A DNA stretch of 64,000 nucleotides from Escallonia rubra (taxonomy: Eukaryota; Streptophyta; Magnoliopsida; Escalloniales; Escalloniaceae), in assembly GCA_033065855.1 (NCBI GenBank), contig JAVXUO010002582.1:248001-312000 (forward strand), given 5' to 3'. Position 1 is the stretch's first letter; each line of letters begins with the position of its first letter. Under the pieces are notes generated by a model. That model worked only from the letters and a program-made list of their open reading frames with translations, was not told the DNA's origin and did no database searches. Made by a program: the position numbers and the translations under genes. Shown here one piece after another: positions 13,753-25,300 of the stretch.

Positions 13753-14627
13753 TCCGCAACACTGGCCATTGTCCCCTGTTAAATTTTTTAAAAGGGTATG
13801 GCCTGTTAGTGTCTTCAAAAAGTAGTAATGTTCGTGTGCCAAGGCAAACATATTACCCTAGTAAAGAGTGGATAAACTGAGAGGCAATAGTGTTGGAAAT
13901 GTTAAAGAAATATAAAAAATCAAGAACAACTCTAAAAGATAAAGTAAAAATTAGCTGGTTGATGTGCGAACTAGAATGCTCTCTTAAAGCGATTCGTGCC
14001 CCTTTCGGATGTGCAACAAGGTTCTTGACGCATCGTTTCCGAGATACAACAATTGTTACTTCACTCGTATTTATGCACAAATGAATGAAGCAGAATTTTC
14101 ATCTGATACCTTACTTAAGTGCCCAAAATTTCAAAGTGTAAGACAAAGCAGAAAGAGAAAGCTTTAGTTGCTTTGTTGAAAAAATGTGAGAAAATATTCC
14201 TTTTATATGTGATATAGAGGCGTAAGGTCAAAAATAGCTGTTGAAAATCTGTTACAATATTGTAATTAAAAAATATGATTGTTGGTAGTATCTCTCCCAC
14301 TTGTCCTTCCTCCTTTATACTTGCGATTAATTATAGGATTCAAGCACATGTTACTAAGAGATCAAAGAGTATACACTTATATGCTCCTTAAAATTCATTT
14401 CAAGCCAATGTAAATATCTTTTTGAAAATTTAGGCAATGTAAGAAAAACTCATCTTTTCATTTACAAATAACGGTGGGATTAAAGCATCAAGATTTTCTC
14501 AAAATTCTAATCATTCCCGTACGAAAAGGCAATTTTTTGTTAAAGTACTCTGACAAATAGTTCCATACAAACTCATATACGAGACTCCCATGTCCAATCA
14601 TGCTACCCTTGGATCATGTTTCCAAAT
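13753..14627. other. Gene-free intergenic DNA
   Basis: Only short overlapping frames on both strands, with no domain similarity I can see. Confidence 0.5.
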
Positions 14628-14939
14628 TGTTGAATCTGGTGTCTAATCCAGAAGCATGCTCAAGAGAGGAGAAGCTCATCAGGTATAAAAATCAATCTCA
14701 AATCCCATGTATTGTCGACGTGAGACTTGACGCTTGCCCTCACGTGAAGCGTGAGAATAAGATGTGTTTCTCTTGAATAAGAGGTGGTCCCGTTGGATCG
14801 AATGAGGCGGCAGACCTAACTCTGATACCGTGTTGAACCTGGTGTCCAACCAAAAAATATGCTCAAGACTTAGAGAAGGCCACCAGGTATGAGAATCAAT
14901 CTGAAACCCCATGCTTTTTGTCGATGTGAGACTTGACAC
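14628..14939 (-). mobile_element. TRIM: miniature LTR retrotransposon, 312 bp
   Basis: Two similar terminal repeats of about 109 bp (14831-14939) and 105 bp (14628-14732) lie in direct orientation on the minus strand. Each starts TGTCAAGTCTCAC (CGTCAAG in the second) and ends TTCAACA, giving TG...CA ends. Directly inside the upstream LTR is CGGTATCAGAG (14820-14830), matching the plant primer-binding site for initiator tRNA-Met. A purine-rich GAGGGCAAG tract precedes the second LTR. Flanking 5-bp sequences CAAAT and CATAT agree at 4 of 5 positions, as expected for an old target duplication. The internal domain is about 98 bp and has no coding capacity, which defines a TRIM. Confidence 0.85.
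14820..14830 (-). promoter_or_regulatory. Primer-binding site for tRNA-iMet in TRIM
   Basis: On the minus strand the bases CGGTATCAGAG follow immediately after the 5' LTR end. Ten consecutive bases match the common plant retroelement PBS TGGTATCAGAGC. This site fixes the orientation of the element as minus. Confidence 0.8.
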
Positions 14940-17900
14940 ATATAACCTCAAAGTATTTGCAAGTGAACAGAAGCTTACTTTGTCCTCACGCTCCACGGCG
15001 GGTTCATCGGAGGGAGTTTTGGTACATAAAGGAAAAGGAAATTGTTACTGTCACAAGAAGCACAATTGTGTATGATTGTACGGTACCAAGTGAGTTGATG
15101 ATGGCTGTTCATCGCTCTCAAACTTGGGAACAAAATGGGGGTACATTTGAGAGGTCGTGGGCTGCCTTATGAATGAAGGTCCAATTTCCAAATGCTTAAA
15201 TGTCATTTTGCTAGTATGCGGCCTCCTTACACTCCAATGGGCTAAGGATGAGCCTGACGGATGAATGTGAAATTGAACCCATTCCTTTTCAACATTTAAA
15301 GTCCCAAACAGAAGGATGAGTCTTTGAAGCCGGAGCATCTTGTACTAACCATGTAGCCTATAAAGTTGGGCTTCGGGCTCTAGCAAGATAGAACAATCTT
15401 TCGAACCTTTCGACCGGCGACTGTCTAGTTCAGTCTGTATAGTCTTATCAAGAGGCCTGGCTTTTGACCAATGATCGTCTAGTTCAATCTATAAAGTCAT
15501 ACCGAGAGTTTGGGATTAGGTTTTTTTTTTTTGCTTACCCCATGATTGTAAGGAAATGAGAAGTCGCTGTGAGTAATTCAAGCCCAAGTGCGTTTGGATG
15601 GAGGAAAAACAAATTCAAGCGCGACGGTATAATTTTGTGATATTGTTGACTCAAAAGTTTAAGGAAAAATTGCACTAAAAAAGTTTTGATAAGGGGAAAC
15701 TGCGCATGGAGAGTGATATCTTTCGTACCCAAGCACCAGACTTCATTTTATTTCCCTTTTGACAAATTTTAAGAACTTCATTGATATAACAGAGAAAATG
15801 AATAATATCACTGAATCTCTCGAGGTTACGGTATAATTACGCGCGTATGTTCATCGACTATGAAGAATATCAAATATGTCAAAAATTCACATGGTATTAA
15901 TGTTTTTGATAGAAAGAAGACTCTACCTCCTTGTTTGTATTGAATTTTCTTTTCATTTGTCACCCTTCATCTTCCTTTTCTTTTTTCTTCTTTTACTAGA
16001 ATACCCCCACCCTCCTCATGGTTTTCTCCATTGGAGTCCAACACCACCACCACAACCACCACAGTGTGACCCTCAACTACCAAGCACAACCACGACAACA
16101 TTATAACTGGCACCACTACCATCACATACACAAAATCAAATCGATTGAACACACACTGATTCAACCCACAATCACACGCACAGGCGTGCACGTACACACT
16201 CTTCTGCCACCACTACCGGTGGCAGCGACGACGATGGCCTTTATGAAAAATGAGTTCTGGGATTGTGGCAACGTGAAAATGGAGGGGATTTGGATATGGA
16301 AAGGTTTGGAGTGGCGTTGGGCAGTGGCGGCTTTGGTGGTGTGGATTTTCTTATGGTTGTTGTGTGTATGGGGGGGGGGGGGGGGGGGGGGGATGAAAAA
16401 TGTGAATAAAATTTGAATACAAAGTTCATATGGATTTAAAAAAATTAAGGGTATTCATATGTGTGCTTATTTTAAAACAAAAGTAACTCTCCGAATAAAT
16501 TATATCGAATCTTCAATCTTTATATGCAAGCGTCTCTTTTCACACCCTAAATACTTGTCGTCAACATCTCAATTTGTCGCTATAATACGCAGTAAAATGT
16601 TTACTTTTTCACTAGAGATCGTATCGTAGACAAACATTTAAAGCGTGAAAATAGACTTTCACTTAGTAACTCCAGTTATTTTCTTAGGATTTGTTTAATT
16701 ATCAAACGCTCAAATCAACTTGAGCAAAAGCTGATCTTTTTTTTTAATAAAAAAAATACAAGAAAAAATACTAGAAAAGTTGGCATACCGAAAAGTCAAA
16801 TGCGCACCTATTTGGAGTTATGGGGTACAAGCTACGTTAGTCATTGTCAACAAACATGCGGTGGATCGAAACTGTATGCAACTTTGAAACTCTACTTTAG
16901 TACCAAGTGATAGCTGTTTGCCTCTATCCATCCGTTGGAAGCTTTAGAGCAGGAGGGAAACACCGTCATTGGATGGTTCCAATTTGATAGACTAAGTACA
17001 GCTATGTGCGCACTAAGTTTTTATGCAACTAATTTTCAATGAAGGTTTCTCGGCGATAAAATCGTTATTATTATTTTTTGCCGTTCTGTGATATTCAAGG
17101 AGGCTTGCTGATGTGCTACTCTTTACTTGTGATTACATCGTGGGAAAGTCATAATCCTTTTTTTTAATACTCTATTTTTGTACTGATTGCTTATTAATAA
17201 TATGATGATCAATATAATTTTTATTCAAATTTTAAAAAAAAAGGTACAACTACGATCATCTTCCTCTCGCGTTCTTTACAATTTTGAAAAAAATACAAAA
17301 GAATTCGGTGTGGGTTGTGGGGTGGGGATCGGCTTGTATTCTGACTTTAACTTTGTTTTAATTATTATAAGTAATGCAAGGCATTGTGAGTGAGTCAAAG
17401 GTTCTTTCATTGAGAACCTCTGGGCCTCTCAACATGACTTCTTTTCTTAGTGTGGCCCTTCATGAAAGTTGTTCATAATTGCCAGCTTAATGATGATGAA
17501 CCTTCCCTCAAAGATTATTCTTCAACCATCTTCATTATGGGCCAATAAGAGAGGGTCAGTAGGATTTCAACTCAAAAAAGTTGTTACCAAAATTGTTTTA
17601 GAAGCTGTGTACATGATTGGGAGTTTGCCATTTCGGTCAGTTTACAGCATTATGTATTCTATATATCAACTTAGGAAGAGCACAAAAAGGAAAAAAGAAT
17701 TAAAGGATGGCAGGCCATTGAAAGTGGGCATGAACAGCATCATTTGTAAAGTATTTTGGTGTCAATCACACAAGTGTCATTTATGATAAGTTGATCTTGC
17801 GAGAGGTAGGCCAAGGGTATATTTGTTCTTGACCTAAATCGCTAGGAGGACAACTGCCAAGGTTAAAATTAACATAAAGAAATCCCTTTTGCATTTTCTT

Positions 17901-19243
17901 TTAAATCTATAACTATTATATAAAAGCGTGTAGTGTGTAAAAAGCACTGATGCGTCAACCACTTTCTTATATTTTTGCGCCTAACTGCCGGACAAGAATG
18001 CCCCTGGTTTGGATGACAATTTGCGCTATCTCCTCTTCACAAACGTGCCCTTATCGGACACAACCACACGACCCATGGCCTTACCAGGGAAAACTCACAA
18101 CACAAGCCCTTCTTCCTCAGTTTGGCGATGTGCCTATGCTTCTACGCTCTTAAAATAAAAGCAGCTCTGTAATTGAAATCTAAAATTCTTTTTGCTCTTT
18201 CCCCAAAATCAACTCCCCGTGATAAATTTTAGACCTATGGGATTGGATTCGCCGCTCTTCCATGCCATCCATCACGTGGTTCTCGAGAATGACAAGTTTC
18301 ACCAGCGCCCCAACACAAACCTACTTTCGAAACGCCAAGGCCATGACATCTACAAGGGCCGACACATCTTAATGATCAAATATCTTGGTGGCCAAGTGTT
18401 TTGATCGCCAAGTAGCATGTACTGTCGTAATCTCTAATTATCACCTTTGCATGATAGCTCTTTTTGTCTTCTGAATTGTTTACCTCGTTATTGATACTCT
18501 CTCAAAACCAACAGAAATAAGCAAAGCGATTCATTAGTCCTAAGAAAAGTTGGTGGATTGGTCGTCAACGGTGAAGGCAATTAACCTATAATGGTGAAAG
18601 AGTAGATGATAATCCCACTTTTAAACTTGCACTAGCACTTTCTAAAGGGCTTTCAGTGACATTTAGTGTTGACACGATCTAACTTTATACTGAAAATTGG
18701 AGTTTGTTAGTTAAAATTAGGAGCGATGTTATCGACTCTCCCGATGAATCAATACAAATGATTTGAGTTTTTAAATCTCCTCAAACTTGTAGTAAGAAAG
18801 TTTTTCGATTTAGTGTGTAGGGGATCGGACCCTAATGAGAGTAGCTCGTGAAACAAAACACGCGGAGTAATGTGTATGATTAAAGACATTAAAATCCAAG
18901 GTGCCAAAAAAAGTGTATATGAGTGTAAACTTGGTCGAGTTAGGTTTTTATTATACTTTATTATTCCGACATAGTCATTCTGGTTTCTGAATAGCAGCTT
19001 TGGGTTAGAAGAGGAGTCTTGTTGAGTAGTTAAGGAGGTCCTTAACGGATATCGTTAAAAGACAAATGGAAAAGCCCAATTACTTTTGAACGGAATTACA
19101 GACGACCTCATAATACGAGCTTAATGGCCCTCAGGGTGTATTAAGGAAATAATTTTCAGAGTAAATATTATTAATTAAGAAACCCTCAGGGTTCATCAAG
19201 AAAGTAACTCTGAGAGCTAAACTCATTAAAATCAAGAACAAAA
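14940..19243. other. Intergenic DNA; simple repeats, no supported gene
   Basis: No gene is supported. At 16010-16400 there are long open frames on both strands, but they encode His-rich or Gly/Pro-rich low-complexity strings caused by CAC/GTG composition, next to a pure G run of 23 (16370-16392). A 105-codon plus-strand frame at 17469-17786 (start MFIIASLMMMNLPSK, basic centre) has no family I know and is probably chance. Confidence 0.5.
16370..16392. repeat. Poly(G) tract, 23 bases
   Basis: An unbroken run of 23 G after a GT-rich segment. Exact length is often unreliable in assemblies. Confidence 0.9.
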
Positions 19244-19798
19244 TTTGGCTCCTACCCGGGTTGTAGGAATCTTCCTTCAACCTCATGTATAGTGACAATT
19301 AATAGTCGCTAAGGGTGTGTTTGGATATAGGATTTGAACTGCGAATTTGACTTTGGTAGGGTATTTGTAAATCACTTGGACAAAATATCTTGTTTGGATA
19401 GTTCAAAAGGGAATTTTTGAAATTTCGGAGTGATTTGAACTAGTTATTTGTTAAATCAACTCCAATCAGTAATTTAGAAACCCACAATAACTAGTTTCCT
19501 ATTTTTTTGGAATCTTGCTTCCCACTTTTTTTAAGCTTCCTTTCTTCCAAACAAATATTTCAAAATGACAGAATTTGTAAATCAAGGGATTTCGAAATTG
19601 AGGGCATTTAGAAATACTCAGTATTTCAAAATCTCTTATCCAAACATACCCTAAATGTTTCAAGCGACTTTTCTTCTAACACTTTTAGCAACAATTATTA
19701 GCAGCATTAAATAAAAGTCACTAGAAACATTTAGAGACAATTGATTGTCGCTATATAAGGGGTAGGAGGAAGATTCTTCCAACTGGGTAGCAGCCAAA
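19244..19798. mobile_element. TTTGGCT-type MITE, copy A (interrupted)
   Basis: The ends TTTGGCTCCTACCC and GGGTAGCAGCCAAA form inverted repeats, and the similarity continues inward through GGAATCTTCCT and TATAGTGACAATTAATAG-type sequence for about 70 bp. A second copy, inverted, lies at 36847-37044. Copy A is 555 bp long only because a 339-bp element is inserted in it; without that it is about 213 bp. No coding capacity. The superfamily of this outer element is unclear because I see no convincing target duplication. Confidence 0.85.
19313..19651. mobile_element. Tourist-like (PIF/Harbinger) MITE nested in copy A
   Basis: The ends are GGGTGTGTTTGGATA and TATCCAAACATACCC, near-perfect inverted repeats. 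It is flanked by TAA on both sides (19310-19312 and 19652-19654). The related uninterrupted MITE at 36847-37044 reads GGCTAAATGTTTC across the junction with a single TAA, so the 3-bp TAA duplication is shown by comparison and not assumed. A TAA/TTA duplication points to PIF/Harbinger (Tourist). 339 bp, non-coding. Confidence 0.9.
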
Positions 19799-20440
19799 TT
19801 TCTCCACCATACTAAAACAACGCCCAAACCGTCACCACCATACTGCCAGTGCCACCGTCACCACCATACTAAAACAACGCCCAAACCACTACTGAACCAC
19901 CATAACTCTCCACCGCCAGCGATCGTCTCACCCACTACCACTACCAACAACCCTCAAGCCACCGCTATCACCACTTGCTCCACGATTTCCAGACCGGTTA
20001 CGCACCAGCAACCATCACCCAAAGATCACCACCGCATCGTAACCCCTGCACCGCATACCGCCTCGCCCCATGACTGCCAGATCTGCTGCCTACCACCACC
20101 CATCACGCAAAGTTACCCGAAGACGGTGGCCAAAGATTATGATTATGATAGGCGGATGGAGTTGTGGAGCTGCGGCCAAAGGTTGTACGAGTAAGTTCGA
20201 AGAAGTTTGATTTGGTGTGGTGGTGCATCAAGCAATTAGGGGAGGTGAAGAAAAAGCAGGGGAAGGGGGACATTTTTAAAGAAAAGGCTAGACCAATGCA
20301 TGGACAGAGCAAAATGAAGGACTAATTCTAACAGAAATAAGAGTTAGGCACTATCCTAAAAAATGCAAGCATAATTTGAAGGACTAAAGTGGTATTAACC
20401 CAAATTTGGCGTTAAACGTAGAACTGTCCCAAACTAAAAA
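19799..20440. other. CAC-rich segment, possible end of a Mutator-like element
   Basis: A CAC/ACC-rich stretch begins right after MITE copy A and contains a 57-bp-spaced duplication of a CCACCATACTAAAACAAC-type unit (19804 and 19861). Its right part (20380-20410) reads, inverted, GTTAATACCACTTTAGTCC, which resembles plant Mutator-like termini. I could not find the matching left end, so the call is tentative. The frame at 20103-20312 is not credible as a gene. Confidence 0.3.
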
Positions 20441-21477
20441 TAACCAAATAGATAGACGGGATAATTCGATCTATTTCCATCCGACTCAATCCAAATTTTC
20501 TTGGGAGAGACTTTCATTTTTGAAATATTTTGCGGGGTCTTAACTAGAGTTCAACTGAGCACTAACATGGAATGATTAAAATTACCACCAAAAAAAAAAA
20601 AAAATACCGGCCAAAGGATAAGCAATCTTATAAGCCTACCAAACTTTCATTGGCAACAATATTGTCACAAACCAAGATGAGAGCGAAACAAGATGAGACT
20701 TTTATTTATCTCAACTAATTCCCAAAAAAACTAAAACCGCTACTCAGGTGCCGTTGAGGTTGCCTGTCCTGCAATTGATCTCAAATATCATTTGGTACCC
20801 AAAATAAATATTGATACACAAAACTAAAGAAATTTGTTTCCTCAGTGCATGATAACAAGACAAATGCTGCGTATGCATCATCACCCAGGTGAAAAAAAGA
20901 GCAGATGGGATGCAATGATGCACCCTTTGCCTTCACATGGGTTGTCACAAATTGCACGTTACACTTCCAAACGAGAAATATATTTATATATATATATTAA
21001 TCCACGACTATATGCTTGAAAATTTCTCTACACTTCCATAAACCAATCGAATAAATACATGAAATTTACAGAAGTGACCCCCTCCTTAAGCACCTTTAAT
21101 CCTTCCTTGTCCCTCTTACAATGCAGTTTCTCTCGATTCATGTGACTCCACTCCGAGTCGAACCCGGGACGACTCGGTGGAAACTCGCCCACCTACTTGC
21201 CATCTCCATATACGGAGAGTTTCTCCAAAAGTTCCTCAGTTGATCAGCTCAGTACTCTGTACCCCCCTCGTCCACCGATAAATTACATAAAAGCAATTGT
21301 AAAAAATTTTGAAAAAAAGAATTAAAAACCCACCAGTTCACCTTTATCAACTGGTGAGCTTAAAAAAAGGCTCAAATCGGGTAACCCAGATGAGTCAAGT
21401 GATCCTTGTCTCGTTTCCATCACTGTGCATGGAGAGTTAACTCGAGCGAGTCGGATCAGCTCCGGCGAACCCATTCC
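20441..21477. other. Intergenic DNA downstream of the SAUR gene
   Basis: No coding gene visible. It holds the SAUR 3' flank and a tRNA-like SINE segment listed separately. Confidence 0.5.
21120..21240 (-). repeat. tRNA-derived SINE-like segment
   Basis: On the minus strand an A-box TGGCAAGTAGGTGG (21189-21202) precedes a B-box GGGTTCGACTCGG (21153-21165) with near-tRNA spacing. Surrounding sequence does not fold as a full tRNA with acceptor stem, so a SINE head or tRNA pseudogene is more likely. It sits about 240-360 bp beyond the SAUR stop codon. Confidence 0.4.
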
Positions 21478-21918
21478 TCACCAGATGGACGTGTCACTGA
21501 AGGCGTGAAGAATGGGTCGAGACTCGGGCCAGAAATCGAGGTTGCTCCGGATGCCGACGTGGCAGTACCGCTGGAAGTCCTCGAGGCTGGTGAACCGGGC
21601 GGAGCTGTTCGAGTCGGACCGAGTCAAGCAGCTGATGATCTCTTCAAACACCAGCTCGTCGCAGGGGATGGCCAGCGGCCCCGTGTTGGTGAACCCGTAT
21701 TCCTCTTCGGCCTTCACCAGCAGTTTCTTGAAGATGGGGTGGTTCAGGTGCGTCGCGCGGACGACGTATCTCCTGCAGCTGGTGCCCACGCAGACCGCCA
21801 CGTGCCCGGCGGGTACGTCGGAGGGTATGCGGCGGGAGGCCATGGCCGCCTTCTTGCGCCACCGCTGGAGCATCTGGCGGAGCCTGACAATGTGCCGGAT
21901 TTTGCTGCACGCAGACAT
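21478..21918 (-). CDS. SAUR: SAUR family auxin-induced small protein
   Basis: Encodes 146 aa in one exon, as nearly all SAUR genes do. The N-terminus (KIRHIVRLRQMLQRWRKKA) is basic, and the SAUR domain spans about residues 28-105. It shows GHVAVCVG, the block RRYVVRATHLNHPIFKKLL, AEEEYGF and GPLAIPCDE, all hallmarks of the family. SAURs act downstream of auxin, inhibiting PP2C.D phosphatases so that plasma-membrane H+-ATPases stay active and cells expand. The start is the first ATG after a TATA box about 100 bp upstream, and the N-terminal MSACSKIRHIV is typical of one SAUR subgroup. G+C content is high compared with the flanks, usual for intronless SAURs. Family assignment is secure; the individual orthologue is not. 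Confidence 0.96.
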   Translation of the reverse strand: MSACSKIRHIVRLRQMLQRWRKKAAMASRRIPSDVPAGHVAVCVGTSCRRYVVRATHLNHPIFKKLLVKAEEEYGFTNTGPLAIPCDELVFEEIISCLTRSDSNSSARFTSLEDFQRYCHVGIRSNLDFWPESRPILHAFSDTSIW

Positions 21919-22017
21919 TTTTCAGCCGGAAAATGTGGGGGTATATCTGTGCTGTTGGACTTGTTCTTGATTTGTGCCGTGGAAAATGGAGGGGATTGGA
22001 AGGTGGGAAAGAAGAGG

Positions 22018-22025
22018 TTTTTATA
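22018..22025 (-). promoter_or_regulatory. TATA box of SAUR gene
   Basis: TATAAAAA on the minus strand, exactly 100 bp upstream of the start codon, in the usual position for a short SAUR leader. Confidence 0.6.
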
Positions 22026-22255
22026 AGGGTGGGATACACAAGTGCCCTTTGGTCTTCAAGTAATTACAAGGGTGCCAGGGCTGTTCTTGTACTACGTTAA
22101 ATGCACCAAGATTCGATAATGAAGAGAGATTAACATTGACATGTAAAAAACTGTAACTCTATCCCTTTGGTGACACTACTTGCTATTTTTGGGATTGGAA
22201 CATTATGGATGACAGAATAAGTAAAGCTATAAGCTCTTCGATAGGTCAGATGACG

Positions 22256-22261
22256 TGTCTC
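22256..22261 (+). promoter_or_regulatory. Canonical auxin response element TGTCTC
   Basis: TGTCTC, the classic ARF-binding hexamer, lies about 340 bp upstream of the SAUR start. It directly follows a TGACG (as-1-like) core. A single hexamer occurs often by chance, so function is inferred only from the neighbouring gene. Confidence 0.4.
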
Positions 22262-22339
22262 GTTGTTATCGCTTAATCTTAACAGTGATTTGTTGTCTTG
22301 GAACGTTTGGCTCTCGTTAAAACACATTATTGTGACCAA

Positions 22340-25300
22340 CTTTTTGATGAAAAGCGTAACGTATGTATAAAGTTACAAAAAAAAGGGTGTCATATGATTG
22401 GCAAAAGAATTAGAACATTATGGATGATTGAATAAGTTAAGCTAGACTTGAAATGTTTGGGTTTCAGTGAAACACATTATTGAGATCAAGTTTTTATGAG
22501 AAGCATAGCGTACATGAAAAGTAATACTTTGAGCTTATTTACAATATCATAGTTCAAATGGAAATAAGTGAATAAAAATAACCGCTCATGCGTGCTTGAA
22601 AAGTCGATGACTACTCAAGCTTTAGGATGAGGTAATAATTTCTGAATTTGAGCTTAGGGAACCAAACACATATCATTTTTTTATTCTTTCTTCATAATAT
22701 TGGTTGTGTTCCTCACTTTCTAGATTAAAGAGTGATCTCACGTCGAATTAGCAGTACCTTATGATGGCGTAGCCTTAAAGTTAAGGGCCTCCTAAACACA
22801 GCTTACAACTTTCATTGTGCTATCCGAAGAGCAACTCTTTTGACACACCATATAGCTTTACCTTGAAAACCGAAGATTGTTTACAGAGCAATTGAGTTAA
22901 AACAAGGCCTCTTCATAAGGTCAAACGTTGTAGCCACAGTGAGAAAATGGGAGGGCATGCCTAAGACTTTGGTCTTAGCGCACAAAGAAGTCTGAGGTCG
23001 AAACCCCAAACCCACCACATGCACAGTTAGAAAAAGCTAACCATCCTTCAGTCTTCAGAGGTGGTTGGGGGCCTCTAGAAAAGATGCTTTTGCCCTTGTA
23101 ATTATTAGAAAGATAAAAAAAACTAACAAGGCCGGGTGGTTCCATTTTTGAAGTCTCCATATGTGACCATCTCCCATGTGCAGAGGCTGCCCCATCTCTC
23201 TTGCTTTCTCTTGATTTCATTTGACAAAGAGCAGCCAAAAGGTGAACTCCCTCTGAATGAAAATATATACCCTATGAAGTTGAGATGTCTCTGTTCCCCA
23301 CCTTCAAATGGTGGGATTCCAGAGGATCTTAATTAACTGGAAAATCGTTTACATATTATATATGATCCCCCTCACCCCTCGTATCGAGACTTTGGTGTGC
23401 TGGATTGCACGAAATTTCTTAAGCGTTCTTAGAGGGCAAAAGTTTTAAGTTTACTTCGAAAAATTAACTTTTGTGCGGACTTAATGACAAGCTGGCAGGA
23501 AATCAGCAATACGGATACCGGTGATGAGCCGATTTTCTTTTCTACACTCCTGTATATTGATATATGTGGGAGAGTCATCCCACGCTGTGTGACTCATTTA
23601 TAGCTGTTTGAATAATACTTCTCCATGTTTCCTTCCAGAGCTGAAAAAAAAACTATCTTATGTGACTCCAAAATAGAATGTACCTTAGAACTATATCATG
23701 TAGGTTCTCTTGTTGGGTTGTTCAACTAGGAACTAAAAAAATTGACTTAATGGGTACTTGTGTGAACCATCAAGGCCAATAATTTTGATTAGTCACAAGA
23801 GGCATAGTGAAGGTCGGAAATGTTGGAACAACAGCTAATTGAACGGTCAAGAAGGGCCAATGAATGTATACAAAGGGCCCACGTGCATGTTAAGAAGGGT
23901 TAGGGTACATCCCCCTCAGCTCAAAGTACCCTACCTGTTAAGATTTAAGGATCCCGGGCAAGAACATTGCTCAATGTCTTGGGCTAACATACTTCCAAAC
24001 TAACCTACAACATTCAGAAAAATAGAATTCTGATTGCCAAACATAACCAATAATATGATTTGCCCTTTGAAACTTTGGATAACTTATTCAGGGTTATTTA
24101 ATTTGTGTCATATTATGCACCTACACTTACATATGTGTGCATGTATGCATTTATGAAATCAATATCCCATGTTCCTCACCTTTTGAATCAGAAACATTTA
24201 AATTCGATTTTTCCAATAATAGAATTGCAATAATTGAGAATGTGACTAAAAAACATATAGAGTAAGTATGGTTCAAAACATGTTAAACGCTGACATCTGC
24301 ACTCCATTTTTCACGAGAGACTACATATGTATGAAAACCGCACTCCATTTCTTTCAAAAAACCCAATGAGCGACAAATAAGTAACAGTGAAATATGAAGT
24401 ATTATAGTCAAATATATTCTTGTATCGTGTTGTGTCGGACTATCATCATTGCAATTGACAATGTAAAGTGGAATGTTCTTTTAGCCGGTTTGAAATTCAA
24501 CCCATTAGATGAATTTAATAAAAGATTAAAAAAAATCTACATTGCAACTGTATAATAAAGTTTATGATCATATATGTTGTACTAAAAATGTATTAAAAAC
24601 ATATATAAATTTAATTCGTTATACGAACTAAACCCTGAACCTTAAACTCTAAAAATAAAATTATTTAGAGCTCCATTATCAATTCCAAAAAATAAAATTT
24701 ATTTTGCTTTATGAACTGAACTCTGAAGAATCGTAAACTCTAAAAAAAAAAAAAAAATTAGAGCTCCATTATCAAACGCAAAAACGAAGGGCACGGCTTC
24801 GTTTCGGCGCGTTTTTCAAAAAACGAAACAGAGGGAGCTGACATGGCACCGCTTCTTTCTTGGGAGACATCAAAAGTGGGCTCCACTCACACTGCTGGCG
24901 GCGGGCCCACCAGCAGAGAGGAGAGGAACAGTTGGCGTGGCGCGAGGGTTTTAGTTTTACTTTTTTGATGGAAAAAAGGGGCTGTCTAGGTTCAGGTTCG
25001 GAGCAGCTAAAGTCCAGTCCAGTCCAGTTGTAGACTGAGCAGCAATCACGGGCCTCACGGGTCCACGCCTCGTCGTCTCGTACGGCACCAGCCGCAAGCT
25101 TTACAACATTTTTATTTATTTATTTATCATCAAAAGGTCAAGTAAAACCCCCCTTCATGTCACCCACACGTGTGATGTCTCTTTTTGGCCCGTATATGTA
25201 TTTTGCTCACGAATACTAGTAGTTGATTTTGTTTTGCTAATTAACACAGTGATAATGTAACAGTGTAATTCTTCAAAAGGGTTTAGACGAACCCGGCCAC

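Noticed and set aside
14679-14996. 105-codon minus-strand frame
   Set aside because: It lies across the TRIM retrotransposon, which is non-coding; the frame crosses LTR and primer site.
16018-16429. 132-codon and 62-codon frames with poly-His, poly-Gly or poly-Pro
   Set aside because: Produced by CAC/GTG simple sequence and the G run; no conserved features.
21406-22039. Long overlapping frames (206, 152 and 131 codons) on both strands at the SAUR locus
   Set aside because: They are antisense or out-of-frame shadows of the G+C-rich SAUR coding sequence, which alone shows family motifs.
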